A stretch of DNA of 64,000 nucleotides from an uncultured Anaeroplasmataceae bacterium. Its GTDB lineage: Bacteria; Bacillota_I; Bacilli_A; Acholeplasmatales; Anaeroplasmataceae. This document shows positions 42,655-50,223 of the stretch, piece after piece. A model generated the notes under the pieces. It worked only from the letters and a program-made list of their open reading frames with translations, searched no databases and had not been told where the DNA came from. The translations under genes and the position numbers were made by a program. The DNA is taken from the NCBI GenBank assembly GCA_910579215.1, contig CAJTTN010000002.1, forward strand, positions 186,001 to 250,000. Reading direction: 5' to 3'. Each line of letters opens with the position of its first letter. The stretch's first letter is position 1.

Positions 42655-43080
42655 ATGGCAAAGAAAGTTGTAAAGGTTGTAAAGTTACAAATTCCAGCCG
42701 GCAAAGCTAATCCAGCTCCACCAGTAGGTCCAGCTCTAGGACAAGCAGGTGTAAATATTCCAGGCTTTTGTTCTCAATTCAATGACCAGACAAAGGATAA
42801 AATGGGATATACGCTACCAGTAGTAATTTCAGTTTATGAGGATCGTTCCTTTACTTTTATTGTAAAGACTCCGCCAGCTTCAGATTTATTAATGAAGGCT
42901 GCAGGAATTAGTAAGGGTTCAGAAAATTCAAAGAAGCATACTGTAGCAAAAATATCTAGACAGAAGGCAAGAGAAATTGCCGAGATGAAGATGCCTGACT
43001 TAAATGCTAATGATGTTGAAGCTGCTACAAATATTATTTGTGGTACTGCTAAAAATATGGGCATTGTCGTTGAGGACTAA
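42655..43080 (+). CDS. rplK: 50S ribosomal protein L11
   Basis: Binds the GTPase-associated centre of 23S rRNA. The motif GKANPAPPVGPALGQAGVNI is split here as GKANPAPPVG and PALGQAGVN. 141 residues is typical. GGAGG precedes it. First gene of the L11 operon. Confidence 0.97.
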   Translation: MAKKVVKVVKLQIPAGKANPAPPVGPALGQAGVNIPGFCSQFNDQTKDKMGYTLPVVISVYEDRSFTFIVKTPPASDLLMKAAGISKGSENSKKHTVAKISRQKAREIAEMKMPDLNANDVEAATNIICGTAKNMGIVVED

Positions 43081-43112
43081 TTTCTTAAGGTTGTTAATAG
43101 CAGCCTAAATTT

Positions 43113-43138
43113 GTGGGAGGAATTCCCGCTTATACCAC
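43113..43138 (+). promoter_or_regulatory. Second L1-site mimic between rplK and rplA
   Basis: GTGG (43113-43116), GAGGAATTCC, CTTATA and CCAC (43135-43138). The outer flanks CCTAAA and TTTTAGG extend the pairing toward the rplA ribosome-binding site (AGGAGG at 43145-43150). Its GUGGGAGG...ACCAC core is shared with the rplK leader site and with 23S rRNA. Confidence 0.6.
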
Positions 43139-43155
43139 ATTTTAGGAGGAAGAAT

Positions 43156-43851
43156 ATGAAGAGAGGAAAAAAATACGTTGAAGCTGCAAAGCTTGTAGAT
43201 CGTACAAAAGCTTATCCTGTTACTGAAGCATTGGAATTAGCATGTAAGACATCTACTGCAAAGTTCGACGCATCAGTTGATGTTGCTTTCCGTTTAAACA
43301 TTGATCCACGTAAAGCAGAACAGAATATTCGTGGCGCTATCGTATTACCAAATGGTACTGGTAAGACTCGTAAGGTTTTAGTAGTTTGCCGTGGAGCAAA
43401 ACAAGCCGAGGCTAAAGAGGCTGGAGCAGATTTTGTTGGTGATTCTGATATGATTGCTAAAATCAATCAAGGTTGGTTTGAATTTGATGTTATTGTTGCA
43501 ACACCAGATATGATGGGTGAGCTTGGTCGTTTAGGTAGAGTATTGGGTCCTAAGGGCTTAATGCCAAATCCAAAAACAGGAACAGTAACTATGAATGTTG
43601 CTCAAGCAATTAAGGAAATTAAAGCTGGTAAGGTTGAATATCGTCCAGATAAGATTGGTAATATTCAAATGACTATTGGTAAGGTATCCTTTGGTGCTGA
43701 AAAGCTTCAACAAAATTTAAAGGCAGTATATGACGCGCTAATGAAAGTACGTCCTTCAACTGTAAAGGGTGCCTATATGAAGAATGTATCAGTTGCTTCA
43801 ACTATGGGGCCTGGCGTTAAGATCGATTCAGATACTATCGCTAAATTATAA
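43156..43851 (+). CDS. rplA: 50S ribosomal protein L1
   Basis: Forms the L1 stalk and autoregulates by binding mRNA. KRGKKYVEAAKLVDR opens the protein, with DVAFRLNIDPRKAEQNIRG and LPNGTGK typical. 231 residues is normal. ATG 43156 is chosen with GGAGGA upstream; the frame opens earlier only through the regulatory hairpin. Confidence 0.97.
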   Translation: MKRGKKYVEAAKLVDRTKAYPVTEALELACKTSTAKFDASVDVAFRLNIDPRKAEQNIRGAIVLPNGTGKTRKVLVVCRGAKQAEAKEAGADFVGDSDMIAKINQGWFEFDVIVATPDMMGELGRLGRVLGPKGLMPNPKTGTVTMNVAQAIKEIKAGKVEYRPDKIGNIQMTIGKVSFGAEKLQQNLKAVYDALMKVRPSTVKGAYMKNVSVASTMGPGVKIDSDTIAKL

Positions 43852-43855
43852 GTAA

Positions 43856-43959
43856 AGAACCGAAGACAGTAGGTGTGCTATTATAGCACTTAATTTCTAC
43901 CGAGGTAAGCGAAAGAAAGAGTTTATGATGACTTCTCGCCCTCGGTGAGAAGTTTTTTC
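43856..43959 (+). promoter_or_regulatory. L10 leader (attenuator) of rplJL
   Basis: CCGAAGACAGUAGG, a hairpin GTGCTA/TAGCAC, and CTACCGAGGT match the L10-leader core bound by L10(L12)4. The terminator ACTTCTCGCC (43931-43940) pairs with GGTGAGAAGT (43944-43953), one G-U pair, before TTTTTT. CCGAGG (43900-43905) is complementary to CCTCGG (43940-43945) and forms the antiterminator. The downstream gene is rplJ, as in this leader class. Confidence 0.82.
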
Positions 43960-43983
43960 ATTAAATTTATAGGAGGTAAATCG

Positions 43984-44475
43984 ATGAAAGAAGTTTTGTT
44001 ACAAAAACAAAAAGAAGTAGCAGAAGTAAGTGAAAAGATGAAGAACTCAAAATCTGTTGTTGCTTTTAAGTATCAAGGATTATCAGTGGAAGCTTTTCAG
44101 AATTTACGTAAAGAAATGCGTAGCCTAGGCTGTGAAATTGAAGTTATCAAAAATAATATTTCACGTCGTGCTGCTAAAGAATGTGGCTACGATTTAGAAG
44201 ATGCATTTGTAGGACCAATTGCAATAGCATTTTCTAAAGAGGATCTTGTTGCTCCTTCCAAGGTACTTTTTAAAGTAGCTGGAGCTAATGATAAGGTTCA
44301 AGTTGTAAAGGGTATTGTTGATGGAGATGTTTATTCATTTGACCAATTAAAGACATTATCACAATTACCATCTTATGAAACATTGTTAACTCAACTAGCA
44401 GCTGGTATGTTAGGAACTCTAAGCCAGTTATCTATAGGTTTAAATATGTTAGTTGAAAAAGGTCAAGAAGCTTAA
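43984..44475 (+). CDS. rplJ: 50S ribosomal protein L10
   Basis: Base of the L7/L12 stalk. SKSVVAFKYQGLSVE and LRKEMRSLGCEIEVIKNN are typical. 163 residues is normal. ATG 43984 has GGAGGT upstream. It is regulated by the preceding leader. Confidence 0.96.
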   Translation: MKEVLLQKQKEVAEVSEKMKNSKSVVAFKYQGLSVEAFQNLRKEMRSLGCEIEVIKNNISRRAAKECGYDLEDAFVGPIAIAFSKEDLVAPSKVLFKVAGANDKVQVVKGIVDGDVYSFDQLKTLSQLPSYETLLTQLAAGMLGTLSQLSIGLNMLVEKGQEA

Positions 44476-44500
44476 TTAAAGAAAACGGAGGAAAAATAAA

Positions 44501-44875
44501 ATGGCTAAATTAACAAAAGAAGTATTTATTGAATCATTAAAGGAAATGACTATTCTTGAAATTAAAGAATTAGTTGATGCTATGAAGGAAGAATTCGGTA
44601 TTGATCCAACTGCTGTAGCTGCTGCTCCAGCTGCTGGTGCTGCTCCAGCTGCTGCAGCTGAGCAAACTGAATTTGATGTAATTTTAACAAATGCAGGTGC
44701 TGCTAAGTTAGGTGTAATTAAGGTAGTTAAAGAAGTTACTGGTTTAGGCTTAAAAGAGTCTAAGGATTTAGTTGACGGCGCACCAAAGCCAGTTAAGGAA
44801 AAGGTTTCTAAGGCAGAGGCTGATGAATTAAAGGCTAAGCTTGAAGCTGCTGGTGCAACTGTAGAAGTTAAGTAA
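44501..44875 (+). CDS. rplL: 50S ribosomal protein L7/L12
   Basis: Stalk protein that recruits GTPase factors. A N-terminal dimerisation helix, an Ala-rich hinge (AAAPAAGAAPAAAAE) and the C-terminal factor-binding domain (GAAKLGVIKVVKEVTGLGLKE) are present. 124 residues is typical. GGAGG precedes it. It has its own terminator downstream. Confidence 0.97.
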   Translation: MAKLTKEVFIESLKEMTILEIKELVDAMKEEFGIDPTAVAAAPAAGAAPAAAAEQTEFDVILTNAGAAKLGVIKVVKEVTGLGLKESKDLVDGAPKPVKEKVSKAEADELKAKLEAAGATVEVK

Positions 44876-44889
44876 TTGAAATTTGAAGT

Positions 44890-44920
44890 ATAGACCTGAG
44901 ATTTTCTCGGGTCTATTTCT
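44890..44920 (+). terminator. Intrinsic terminator of rplL
   Basis: ATAGACCTGAG and CTCGGGTCTAT pair with one G-U pair, loop TTTT region, followed by TTTCT. Only a moderate T-run. Confidence 0.7.
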
Positions 44921-44931
44921 ATATTACAAAT

Positions 44932-45543
44932 ATGAAAAATAATTATCATTATTATCAAGAAACGCAGGAAGATTTACATTCTAATCCTGCTATATTTGAT
45001 TTTCATTTTAAAAGCGAAGCATTTCGATTTCATACAGATGATGGTGTATTTTCAAAGCATTACATTGATTACGGTTCCTTTGTATTATTAAAGAATTTTG
45101 TTCCTAATTCATTGCCTGAACCTATTTTGGATATGGGAGCTGGATATGGACCAATTGGTATTGTATTATCTAGGTTATATGATAAGGAAGTCTATATGTG
45201 TGAAATAAATCAGCGTGCTCATGCTTTACTTGAAAAAAATATTGTAGAGAATCGTAGTAGAAAGGCATATGCTTTTCATAGTAATTTATATGAGTCCTTA
45301 GATTCAACTTTGCAATTTTCAAGTATCGTAACTAATCCCCCTATACGTGCAGGGAAGCAAATTGTATATTCTATTTACGATGGAGCTTATCAAAGGTTAG
45401 TTCAAGGTGGAGAATTATGGGTAGTTATACAAAAGAAGCAAGGTGCCCCCTCTTCTAAGGATTATTTGACAAAGCTTTTTGGCAATTGTACGATTGAGGC
45501 AAAGGATAAAGGATATTATATATTAAAATGTATTAGGAATTAA
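44932..45543 (+). CDS. Class I methyltransferase, RsmC/YbxB-like
   Basis: 203-residue methyltransferase. The SAM-binding ILDMGAGYGPIGI and the catalytic VTNPPIRAGK mark the small-subunit 16S rRNA guanine-N2 methyltransferase (RsmC) type. Firmicutes carry this gene (ybxB) directly after rplL, as here. A role in rRNA methylation is inferred from the family. Confidence 0.85.
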   Translation: MKNNYHYYQETQEDLHSNPAIFDFHFKSEAFRFHTDDGVFSKHYIDYGSFVLLKNFVPNSLPEPILDMGAGYGPIGIVLSRLYDKEVYMCEINQRAHALLEKNIVENRSRKAYAFHSNLYESLDSTLQFSSIVTNPPIRAGKQIVYSIYDGAYQRLVQGGELWVVIQKKQGAPSSKDYLTKLFGNCTIEAKDKGYYILKCIRN

Positions 45544-45545
45544 AA

Positions 45546-45574
45546 TTGAATAAATAACCATAATGTGGTACAAT
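45546..45574 (+). promoter_or_regulatory. Promoter of galE
   Basis: TTGAAT (45546-45551), 17 bases, TACAAT (45569-45574), with an extended TGG. Confidence 0.72.
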
Positions 45575-45598
45575 ATTACTAATGAAGAGGTGAAGTTT

Positions 45599-46615
45599 AT
45601 GAAAACAATCTTAGTAACTGGTGGAGCTGGGTACATAGGCTCTCATACTGTATTATTACTATTGGAAAAGGGCTTTGATGTTATTGTTATTGATAACTTT
45701 ATAAATTCTAATGAGGAATCCTTAAGAAGAGTAGAGGAGTTAGCTGGAAAAAAGGTTAAGCTCTATTCCTATGACTGCTGTAATGAAAAGGATTTTGAAA
45801 AGGTTTTTGCAGAAAACCATATTGATGCTGTCATTCATTTTGCAGGCTTAAAGGCTGTTGGTGAATCTGTGGCATTGCCATTAAGATATTATGAAAACAA
45901 TTTGATTTCGACAATCAATTTATTGAATTTGATGGGGAAATATGAGGTTTATAATTTAGCCTTCTCTTCCTCTGCAACAGTTTATGGAGATCCAAAAAGT
46001 GTTCCGATCTATGAGGACTTTGATCTTCATGTTTTCAATCCTTATGGAAGAACAAAGTTAATGATAGAGGATATTTTAAGAGATATATCACATATAAATC
46101 CTAAATTCAATATTGCTTTATTACGCTATTTTAATCCAATAGGAGCACATCCATCAGGTAGAATTGGTGAGAATCCTAATGGAATTCCTAACAATCTTGT
46201 TCCTTATATTACACAGGTTGCTGTAGGCAAATTAGCAGAATTGGGTGTGTTTGGCAATGATTATCCTACGCCAGATGGTACATGTATAAGAGATTACATT
46301 CATGTTTGTGATTTAGCTGAGGGTCATATCCTAGCCTTGAATAAATTATTTTCTGGCTGTGGCTTAGTAACCTATAATTTAGGAACAGGAAATGGATATA
46401 GTGTACTAGAGGTATTACATGCGATGGAAAAGGCAGTAGGAAAGCCAATTCCATATAAGTTTAAACCTCGTCGTCCTGGAGATATTCCTGCTTGCTATGC
46501 TTCTCCTTTAAAGGCTTATCAGGAATTAGGCTTTAAAGCAAAATATTCAATAGAGGATATGGCAAGAGATGCTTGGAATTGGCAAAAGAAAAATCCAAAT
46601 GGGTATGAACAATAA
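45599..46615 (+). CDS. galE: UDP-glucose 4-epimerase
   Basis: Short-chain dehydrogenase/epimerase. The nucleotide-binding GGAGYIGSHT, the substrate-site SSSATVYG and the catalytic NPYGRTK (YxxxK) are present, as are RYFNPIGAHPSG and IRDYIHVCDLAEGH. 338 residues is typical. It links UDP-galactose and UDP-glucose. It occupies the place normally held by rpoB after rplKAJL-ybxB. Confidence 0.96.
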   Translation: MKTILVTGGAGYIGSHTVLLLLEKGFDVIVIDNFINSNEESLRRVEELAGKKVKLYSYDCCNEKDFEKVFAENHIDAVIHFAGLKAVGESVALPLRYYENNLISTINLLNLMGKYEVYNLAFSSSATVYGDPKSVPIYEDFDLHVFNPYGRTKLMIEDILRDISHINPKFNIALLRYFNPIGAHPSGRIGENPNGIPNNLVPYITQVAVGKLAELGVFGNDYPTPDGTCIRDYIHVCDLAEGHILALNKLFSGCGLVTYNLGTGNGYSVLEVLHAMEKAVGKPIPYKFKPRRPGDIPACYASPLKAYQELGFKAKYSIEDMARDAWNWQKKNPNGYEQ

Positions 46616-46626
46616 AAATAAATTTT

Positions 46627-46655
46627 CCTTTTAGTTTCATCTAAAAGGTTTTTTT
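46627..46655 (+). terminator. Intrinsic terminator of galE
   Basis: CCTTTTAG (46627-46634) pairs with CTAAAAGG (46641-46648), followed by seven T. Confidence 0.85.
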
Positions 46656-46741
46656 ATTGCTTTAAAAAAGTTATTTTATCCATAATAAAATAGAAGAAGA
46701 AAATTTTATATTCTTGTATACTTCTTGTAGGTGAATAGTGC

Positions 46742-47932
46742 ATGGATAAATATTTGATTTTAAAGGAAAAATTTGGCTTTACAGAATTTAAATATCCTCA
46801 AGATAGTATTATAGATAATGTTTTTAAAGGGAATGAGGTTATAGGATTATTGCCAACAGGATTTGGGAAATCAATTATCTATCAAGTTTTAGCTCTTATG
46901 CTGGATGGACTAAGTATTGTCATAACACCCTTAATATCTCTTATGGAGGATCAAATTGCTAATCTAAAAAAGAAAAATATTTCCGCAGTAATGCTAAATT
47001 CTTCTGTCCCTTGGAAAGAGCAAGAAGCTATTTTTCAAAAAATTTTAATGAAAAAATATAAAATTTTATATGTATCCCCTGAGCGTTTGAGTAACATTTA
47101 TTTTTTAAAAATTATGAATATATGTAAAATTTCTTTGGTAGTTGTGGATGAGGCCCATACTATTCTTTGGGCAGATGGATTTCGTGAAGCCTTTGGTGAA
47201 ATTGGATCGTTTTTGCATGGTTTGGCTACACGTCCTAAAATATTAGCTGTTACAGCTACAGCAACCGCACATACGCTTTTTAAAATTAAAACTATTCTTG
47301 GAATGAAAGAACCAAAGGTGATAGAAGCTTCTATAGACCGAAGGAATTTAGTATATAAAGTATTAAGTCCAAAAGATAAAAATTTAGTTTTGCTTCATCT
47401 AATTCAAACACATAAGAAGGAAAAAGGGATTATTTATTGCTTGACAAGAAGAAAAGTAGAAGAGCTGTATTATATTTTACAAAAGAAAAATATAGCTTGT
47501 AGCTATTACCATGGTGGTTTAGAAGCTGAGGTAAAAAAACAAAATCAGCGGAATTTCACTAAAGGAGAAGTAGACTGGTTAGTTTGCACCAATGCTTTTG
47601 GAATGGGGATTGATATTCCTGATATCCGTTTGGTTATCGCCTATGAGCTTCCTCAATCTCTAGAGGATCTAGTACAACAGATGGGGCGCGCTGCAAGAGA
47701 TGGAAAACATGGGGAGGGGATTGTATTATTTTCTTTTAAAGACATAAAAACTATCAATTATTTTATTGAACAGCAGTCAAATCCAACTGTTCGTAGCTTA
47801 AATAGGAAAAAAAGAGATATCCTAGTAGAATACTGCCTAACTCGGAAGTGTAGACATAAGTTCATAGGAAATTATTTTAATCAAGCGATACCTGTCTGTA
47901 AAGATAAGTGTGACAATTGTATAAAAAAGTAG
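46742..47932 (+). CDS. RecQ-like ATP-dependent DNA helicase, short form
   Basis: Superfamily 2 helicase of the RecQ family, 396 residues. Motif I LLPTGFGKSIIYQ, motif II VVDEAHTI, motif III AVTATATA and the late motif QQMGRAARDG are present. The C-terminus ends with a cysteine cluster (CKDKCDNCIKK), the zinc-binding element of RecQ, but the winged-helix and HRDC domains are missing. The N-terminal half has an unusual aromatic loop around GFREAFGEIG. It is not the full-length repair RecQ. Confidence 0.85.
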   Translation: MDKYLILKEKFGFTEFKYPQDSIIDNVFKGNEVIGLLPTGFGKSIIYQVLALMLDGLSIVITPLISLMEDQIANLKKKNISAVMLNSSVPWKEQEAIFQKILMKKYKILYVSPERLSNIYFLKIMNICKISLVVVDEAHTILWADGFREAFGEIGSFLHGLATRPKILAVTATATAHTLFKIKTILGMKEPKVIEASIDRRNLVYKVLSPKDKNLVLLHLIQTHKKEKGIIYCLTRRKVEELYYILQKKNIACSYYHGGLEAEVKKQNQRNFTKGEVDWLVCTNAFGMGIDIPDIRLVIAYELPQSLEDLVQQMGRAARDGKHGEGIVLFSFKDIKTINYFIEQQSNPTVRSLNRKKRDILVEYCLTRKCRHKFIGNYFNQAIPVCKDKCDNCIKK

Positions 47933-47976
47933 ATAAATTTACGGAATTGCCCTATAATAATAATGAGGTTGATAGA

Positions 47977-48597
47977 ATGAGCTTTAAGGAAATATGGAAT
48001 CAAGCTAAACAAAAGATTTATGATACAATTGATAAAGGAAATAGTGAAATTAAAAAATACGGTGCTACAATTCGTATGAGTATTTATAGCAGACCGATTT
48101 TAGGGGGATTTCTTACTCGTCAAGTTTTTTTTGAAGAAGATGGAATATTGATGCTCACCACAGATTTAAAAGAGGATGATATTGGCTTAAATTCAATTAT
48201 AGGAATAGAAAACGACGATGAACTATATGTTGTTACAAGGATTTCTGATGATGAAGAGATTAAGGAATTAAAACAGGAGCAAAAAACTTATCAATATCCT
48301 TGTCATAAGATTCAATATCGAAGCTTAAATGATGTTTTTACAGAGCAAACTATGGGATTTGCCTATCATAAAATGTCCTCTTCTCAACAAGAAACATTAA
48401 ATAAAATAAAAAAAGAGCTTGAGAATAAGACTTTTGCAGTAAAGGAAAAAAAGGAAATTTGCTTTAGATTATGGCAATACTTTACGGAATGTATTGCTTA
48501 CCGATTACCAGATCATTATGTTATGCATGCATTTGTAAAAATTGCAGATGATTATATCGAAGATTTTTCAAGTCTTTTGCTTAAGCTTTGTGTATAA
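47977..48597 (+). CDS. Hypothetical protein, 206 aa
   Basis: Soluble protein of mixed composition with no recognised motif. Charged segments such as LKQEQKTYQYPCHKIQYRS and a ring of hydrophobic residues in the C-terminal region suggest an alpha/beta fold. It lies just after recQ, with GAGG and a TATAAT (47953-47958) immediately upstream, so it may be separately transcribed. No function can be offered. Confidence 0.6.
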   Translation: MSFKEIWNQAKQKIYDTIDKGNSEIKKYGATIRMSIYSRPILGGFLTRQVFFEEDGILMLTTDLKEDDIGLNSIIGIENDDELYVVTRISDDEEIKELKQEQKTYQYPCHKIQYRSLNDVFTEQTMGFAYHKMSSSQQETLNKIKKELENKTFAVKEKKEICFRLWQYFTECIAYRLPDHYVMHAFVKIADDYIEDFSSLLLKLCV

Positions 48598-48638
48598 TTT
48601 ATATTGCTTTAACGTATACTACCGAATGAGGTGTGTGT

Positions 48639-49097
48639 ATGAAAAAACTAACCATTATTGGAGTTCTTGTAGTAAGTGCACTAGGAACTCTTTTTCATTT
48701 TATGTATGATTGGCTACCAATTATAATTTTTCCCCAAAATGAAAGTATTTTTGAGCATATGAAATTGGTCATCTTTCCCTTTTTCTTTTATTATTTTATC
48801 TCTCTTCCTTTTTATAAAGGAGATAGTAAGGAGCTCTTTGCATCTTTCTTTTCTGCTATTATAATTTCAATGTTTTTTATTATAACTAGCTTTTATACGT
48901 ATAGTGGGTTCATTGGAAAATCCTATGATTTTATAAATATAATTTTATATTTTATAGCTGTAGGCTTAGGATTTATTCTTATATATAAAAAAATAACACT
49001 GGTTCAATTTTCAAACAGTGTTATCTTTGCTATAATCCTTTTAGCTTTAGTTATTTTATTTAGCTTTTATCCCCCAAACTTAAGCTTTTTTATTTAA
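48639..49097 (+). CDS. DUF6512-like membrane protein
   Basis: 152 residues with about five hydrophobic segments. LGTLFHFMYDW and FPQNESIFEHMKLVIFPFFF match DUF6512, a small membrane family in Firmicutes with no known role. It ends inside the convergent hslO gene (18-base overlap). GAGGTG precedes the ATG. Confidence 0.7.
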   Translation: MKKLTIIGVLVVSALGTLFHFMYDWLPIIIFPQNESIFEHMKLVIFPFFFYYFISLPFYKGDSKELFASFFSAIIISMFFIITSFYTYSGFIGKSYDFINIILYFIAVGLGFILIYKKITLVQFSNSVIFAIILLALVILFSFYPPNLSFFI

Positions 49098-49958
49098 TAT
49101 CTCTAGCATTTCCATAAGATCAGCTTCTGTAAAGGTATATTCCTTTTTACAAAAATTACAGGTAATATGAGCCTTGTGGTCCTCTTCAAGGATAGAAGTC
49201 AGCTCCTCCTTGCCTAAACTTATTAGCCCTTTTTGGAAACGCTCCTTATTACAAGGACAATCATATGTTAGCTCTCTTGTTTCTAATAGCTGATAATCAT
49301 TTTCTGTTATTTCTGCAATGATTTCCTCTGCTGAATATCCCTCATTAATCATAGTTGAGCAACTTTTCATTTGCTTTAAATGCTCTTCTAGTCTAGCCAG
49401 TGTTTCTTCTTTACATCCTGGCATAATCTGTAATAAGAAACCACCAGCACTAAGTACCTTTCCCTCAGGGTCTATTAAAACACCTAAACCAACAGAGGAA
49501 GGAATTTGTTCAGATTGAGCAAAATAATAAGTAAAATCTTCTGCAATTTCTCCACTAACTAAGGAAGCAGAAGAGGAGAATGGTGCTCGCATATGTAAAT
49601 CCTTTATTACCTCTATATAGCCATTTTTGCCTACAGCATCTCCTACAGCTAGCTTTCCATTGTTATAAGAAAGATAAACTCCTGGATTTTGAACAAAGCC
49701 TCTAACTTTACCATCCGTAGCTTCCATAGTTATATTGCCTATAGGTCCATCTCCACAAACCTTAATTGTAAGATGCTCCTGTGCCTTATAGGTACAAGAC
49801 ATGATACTTGCAATAGTAAGACATCTTCCTAAGGCTGCACAAGAGGTTGGCCAAAGTTTGTGTATTTCTTGAGCATGCTGAACAATTTGTGTAGTTATAG
49901 CTGCATATATTCTTACTGTACCGTCAAAGGCATATGCCTTTTGTAAATAATTCTCCAT
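49080..49958 (-). CDS. hslO: Redox-regulated chaperonin Hsp33
   Basis: Holdase chaperone activated by oxidation. The N-terminal fold (AFDGTVRIYAAITT, GDGPIGNITMEA) and the C-terminal zinc-binding redox switch CPCNKER plus CNFCKKE (CxC and CxxC) are intact. 292 residues is normal. It is divergent from the thioesterase gene, across a 265-base regulatory gap, and convergent with a DUF6512-like gene that it overlaps by 18 bases. Confidence 0.95.
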   Translation of the reverse strand: MENYLQKAYAFDGTVRIYAAITTQIVQHAQEIHKLWPTSCAALGRCLTIASIMSCTYKAQEHLTIKVCGDGPIGNITMEATDGKVRGFVQNPGVYLSYNNGKLAVGDAVGKNGYIEVIKDLHMRAPFSSSASLVSGEIAEDFTYYFAQSEQIPSSVGLGVLIDPEGKVLSAGGFLLQIMPGCKEETLARLEEHLKQMKSCSTMINEGYSAEEIIAEITENDYQLLETRELTYDCPCNKERFQKGLISLGKEELTSILEEDHKAHITCNFCKKEYTFTEADLMEMLEILNKKA

Positions 49959-49989
49959 AATTCATCACCAAATATAATTTTATCATAGA

Positions 49990-50060
49990 ATATTCTCTTT
50001 TTTCTAATGATTACGTTTTCATAAAACTGTTTTGTTGACAGTTTTTTTGAAAGAGAATAT
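49990..50060. repeat. 11-bp inverted repeat flanking the hslO/thioesterase divergent region
   Basis: ATATTCTCTTT (49990-50000) and AAAGAGAATAT (50050-50060) are perfect inverted copies 60 bases apart. The right copy overlaps the -10 and spacer of the plus-strand promoter at 50035; the left copy lies near the hslO start. It may be a regulator-binding pair. Confidence 0.45.
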
Positions 50061-50063
50061 AAT
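50035..50063 (+). promoter_or_regulatory. Perfect-consensus promoter upstream of a terminator
   Basis: TTGACA (50035-50040), 17 bases, TATAAT (50058-50063). The expected start of transcription, about 7 bases on, falls at the first base of the terminator hairpin at 50070. Confidence 0.85.
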
Positions 50064-50069
50064 AATAGT

Positions 50070-50106
50070 ATCAATTTAGGACATGTCCTTTATTGATGTT
50101 TTTTTT
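50070..50106 (+). terminator. Terminator or palindromic site directly after a promoter
   Basis: ATCAAT (50070-50075) pairs with ATTGAT (50092-50097), TT/TT forms an internal loop, and AGGACATGTCCT (50078-50089) is a perfect 12-base palindrome. Eight T follow. It may be a very short RNA, an attenuator, or an operator. Confidence 0.65.
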
Positions 50107-50123
50107 ATTTATAGATTTGTATG

Positions 50124-50153
50124 GGATGGATTATCAGACGTCTATCCTTTTTT
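50124..50153 (+). terminator. Second intrinsic terminator before the thioesterase gene
   Basis: GGATGGA (50124-50130) pairs with TCTATCC (50141-50147) with one G-U pair, followed by six T. Confidence 0.6.
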
Positions 50154-50200
50154 ATTAGAGAATTCTTAAAACAAACATAGATTTTTTTGCATATTTCGTG

Positions 50201-50206
50201 TATAAT
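50201..50206 (+). promoter_or_regulatory. Probable promoter -10 of the thioesterase gene
   Basis: Perfect TATAAT about 18 bases before ATG 50224. The -35 (TAGATT at 50178) is weak. It lies downstream of both terminators. Confidence 0.55.
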
Positions 50207-50223
50207 TTTAATTGGTGATCATA

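Noticed and set aside
44476..44958. Minus-strand frame opposite rplL and its flank
   Set aside because: It is antisense to the strongly conserved L7/L12 gene, has low-complexity composition from the Ala-rich hinge, and lacks a ribosome-binding site.
50078..50089. AGGACATGTCCT as a known repressor operator
   Set aside because: No familiar bacterial operator (LexA, Fur, PerR, CIRCE, CtsR) matches; kept only as a terminator/operator candidate.
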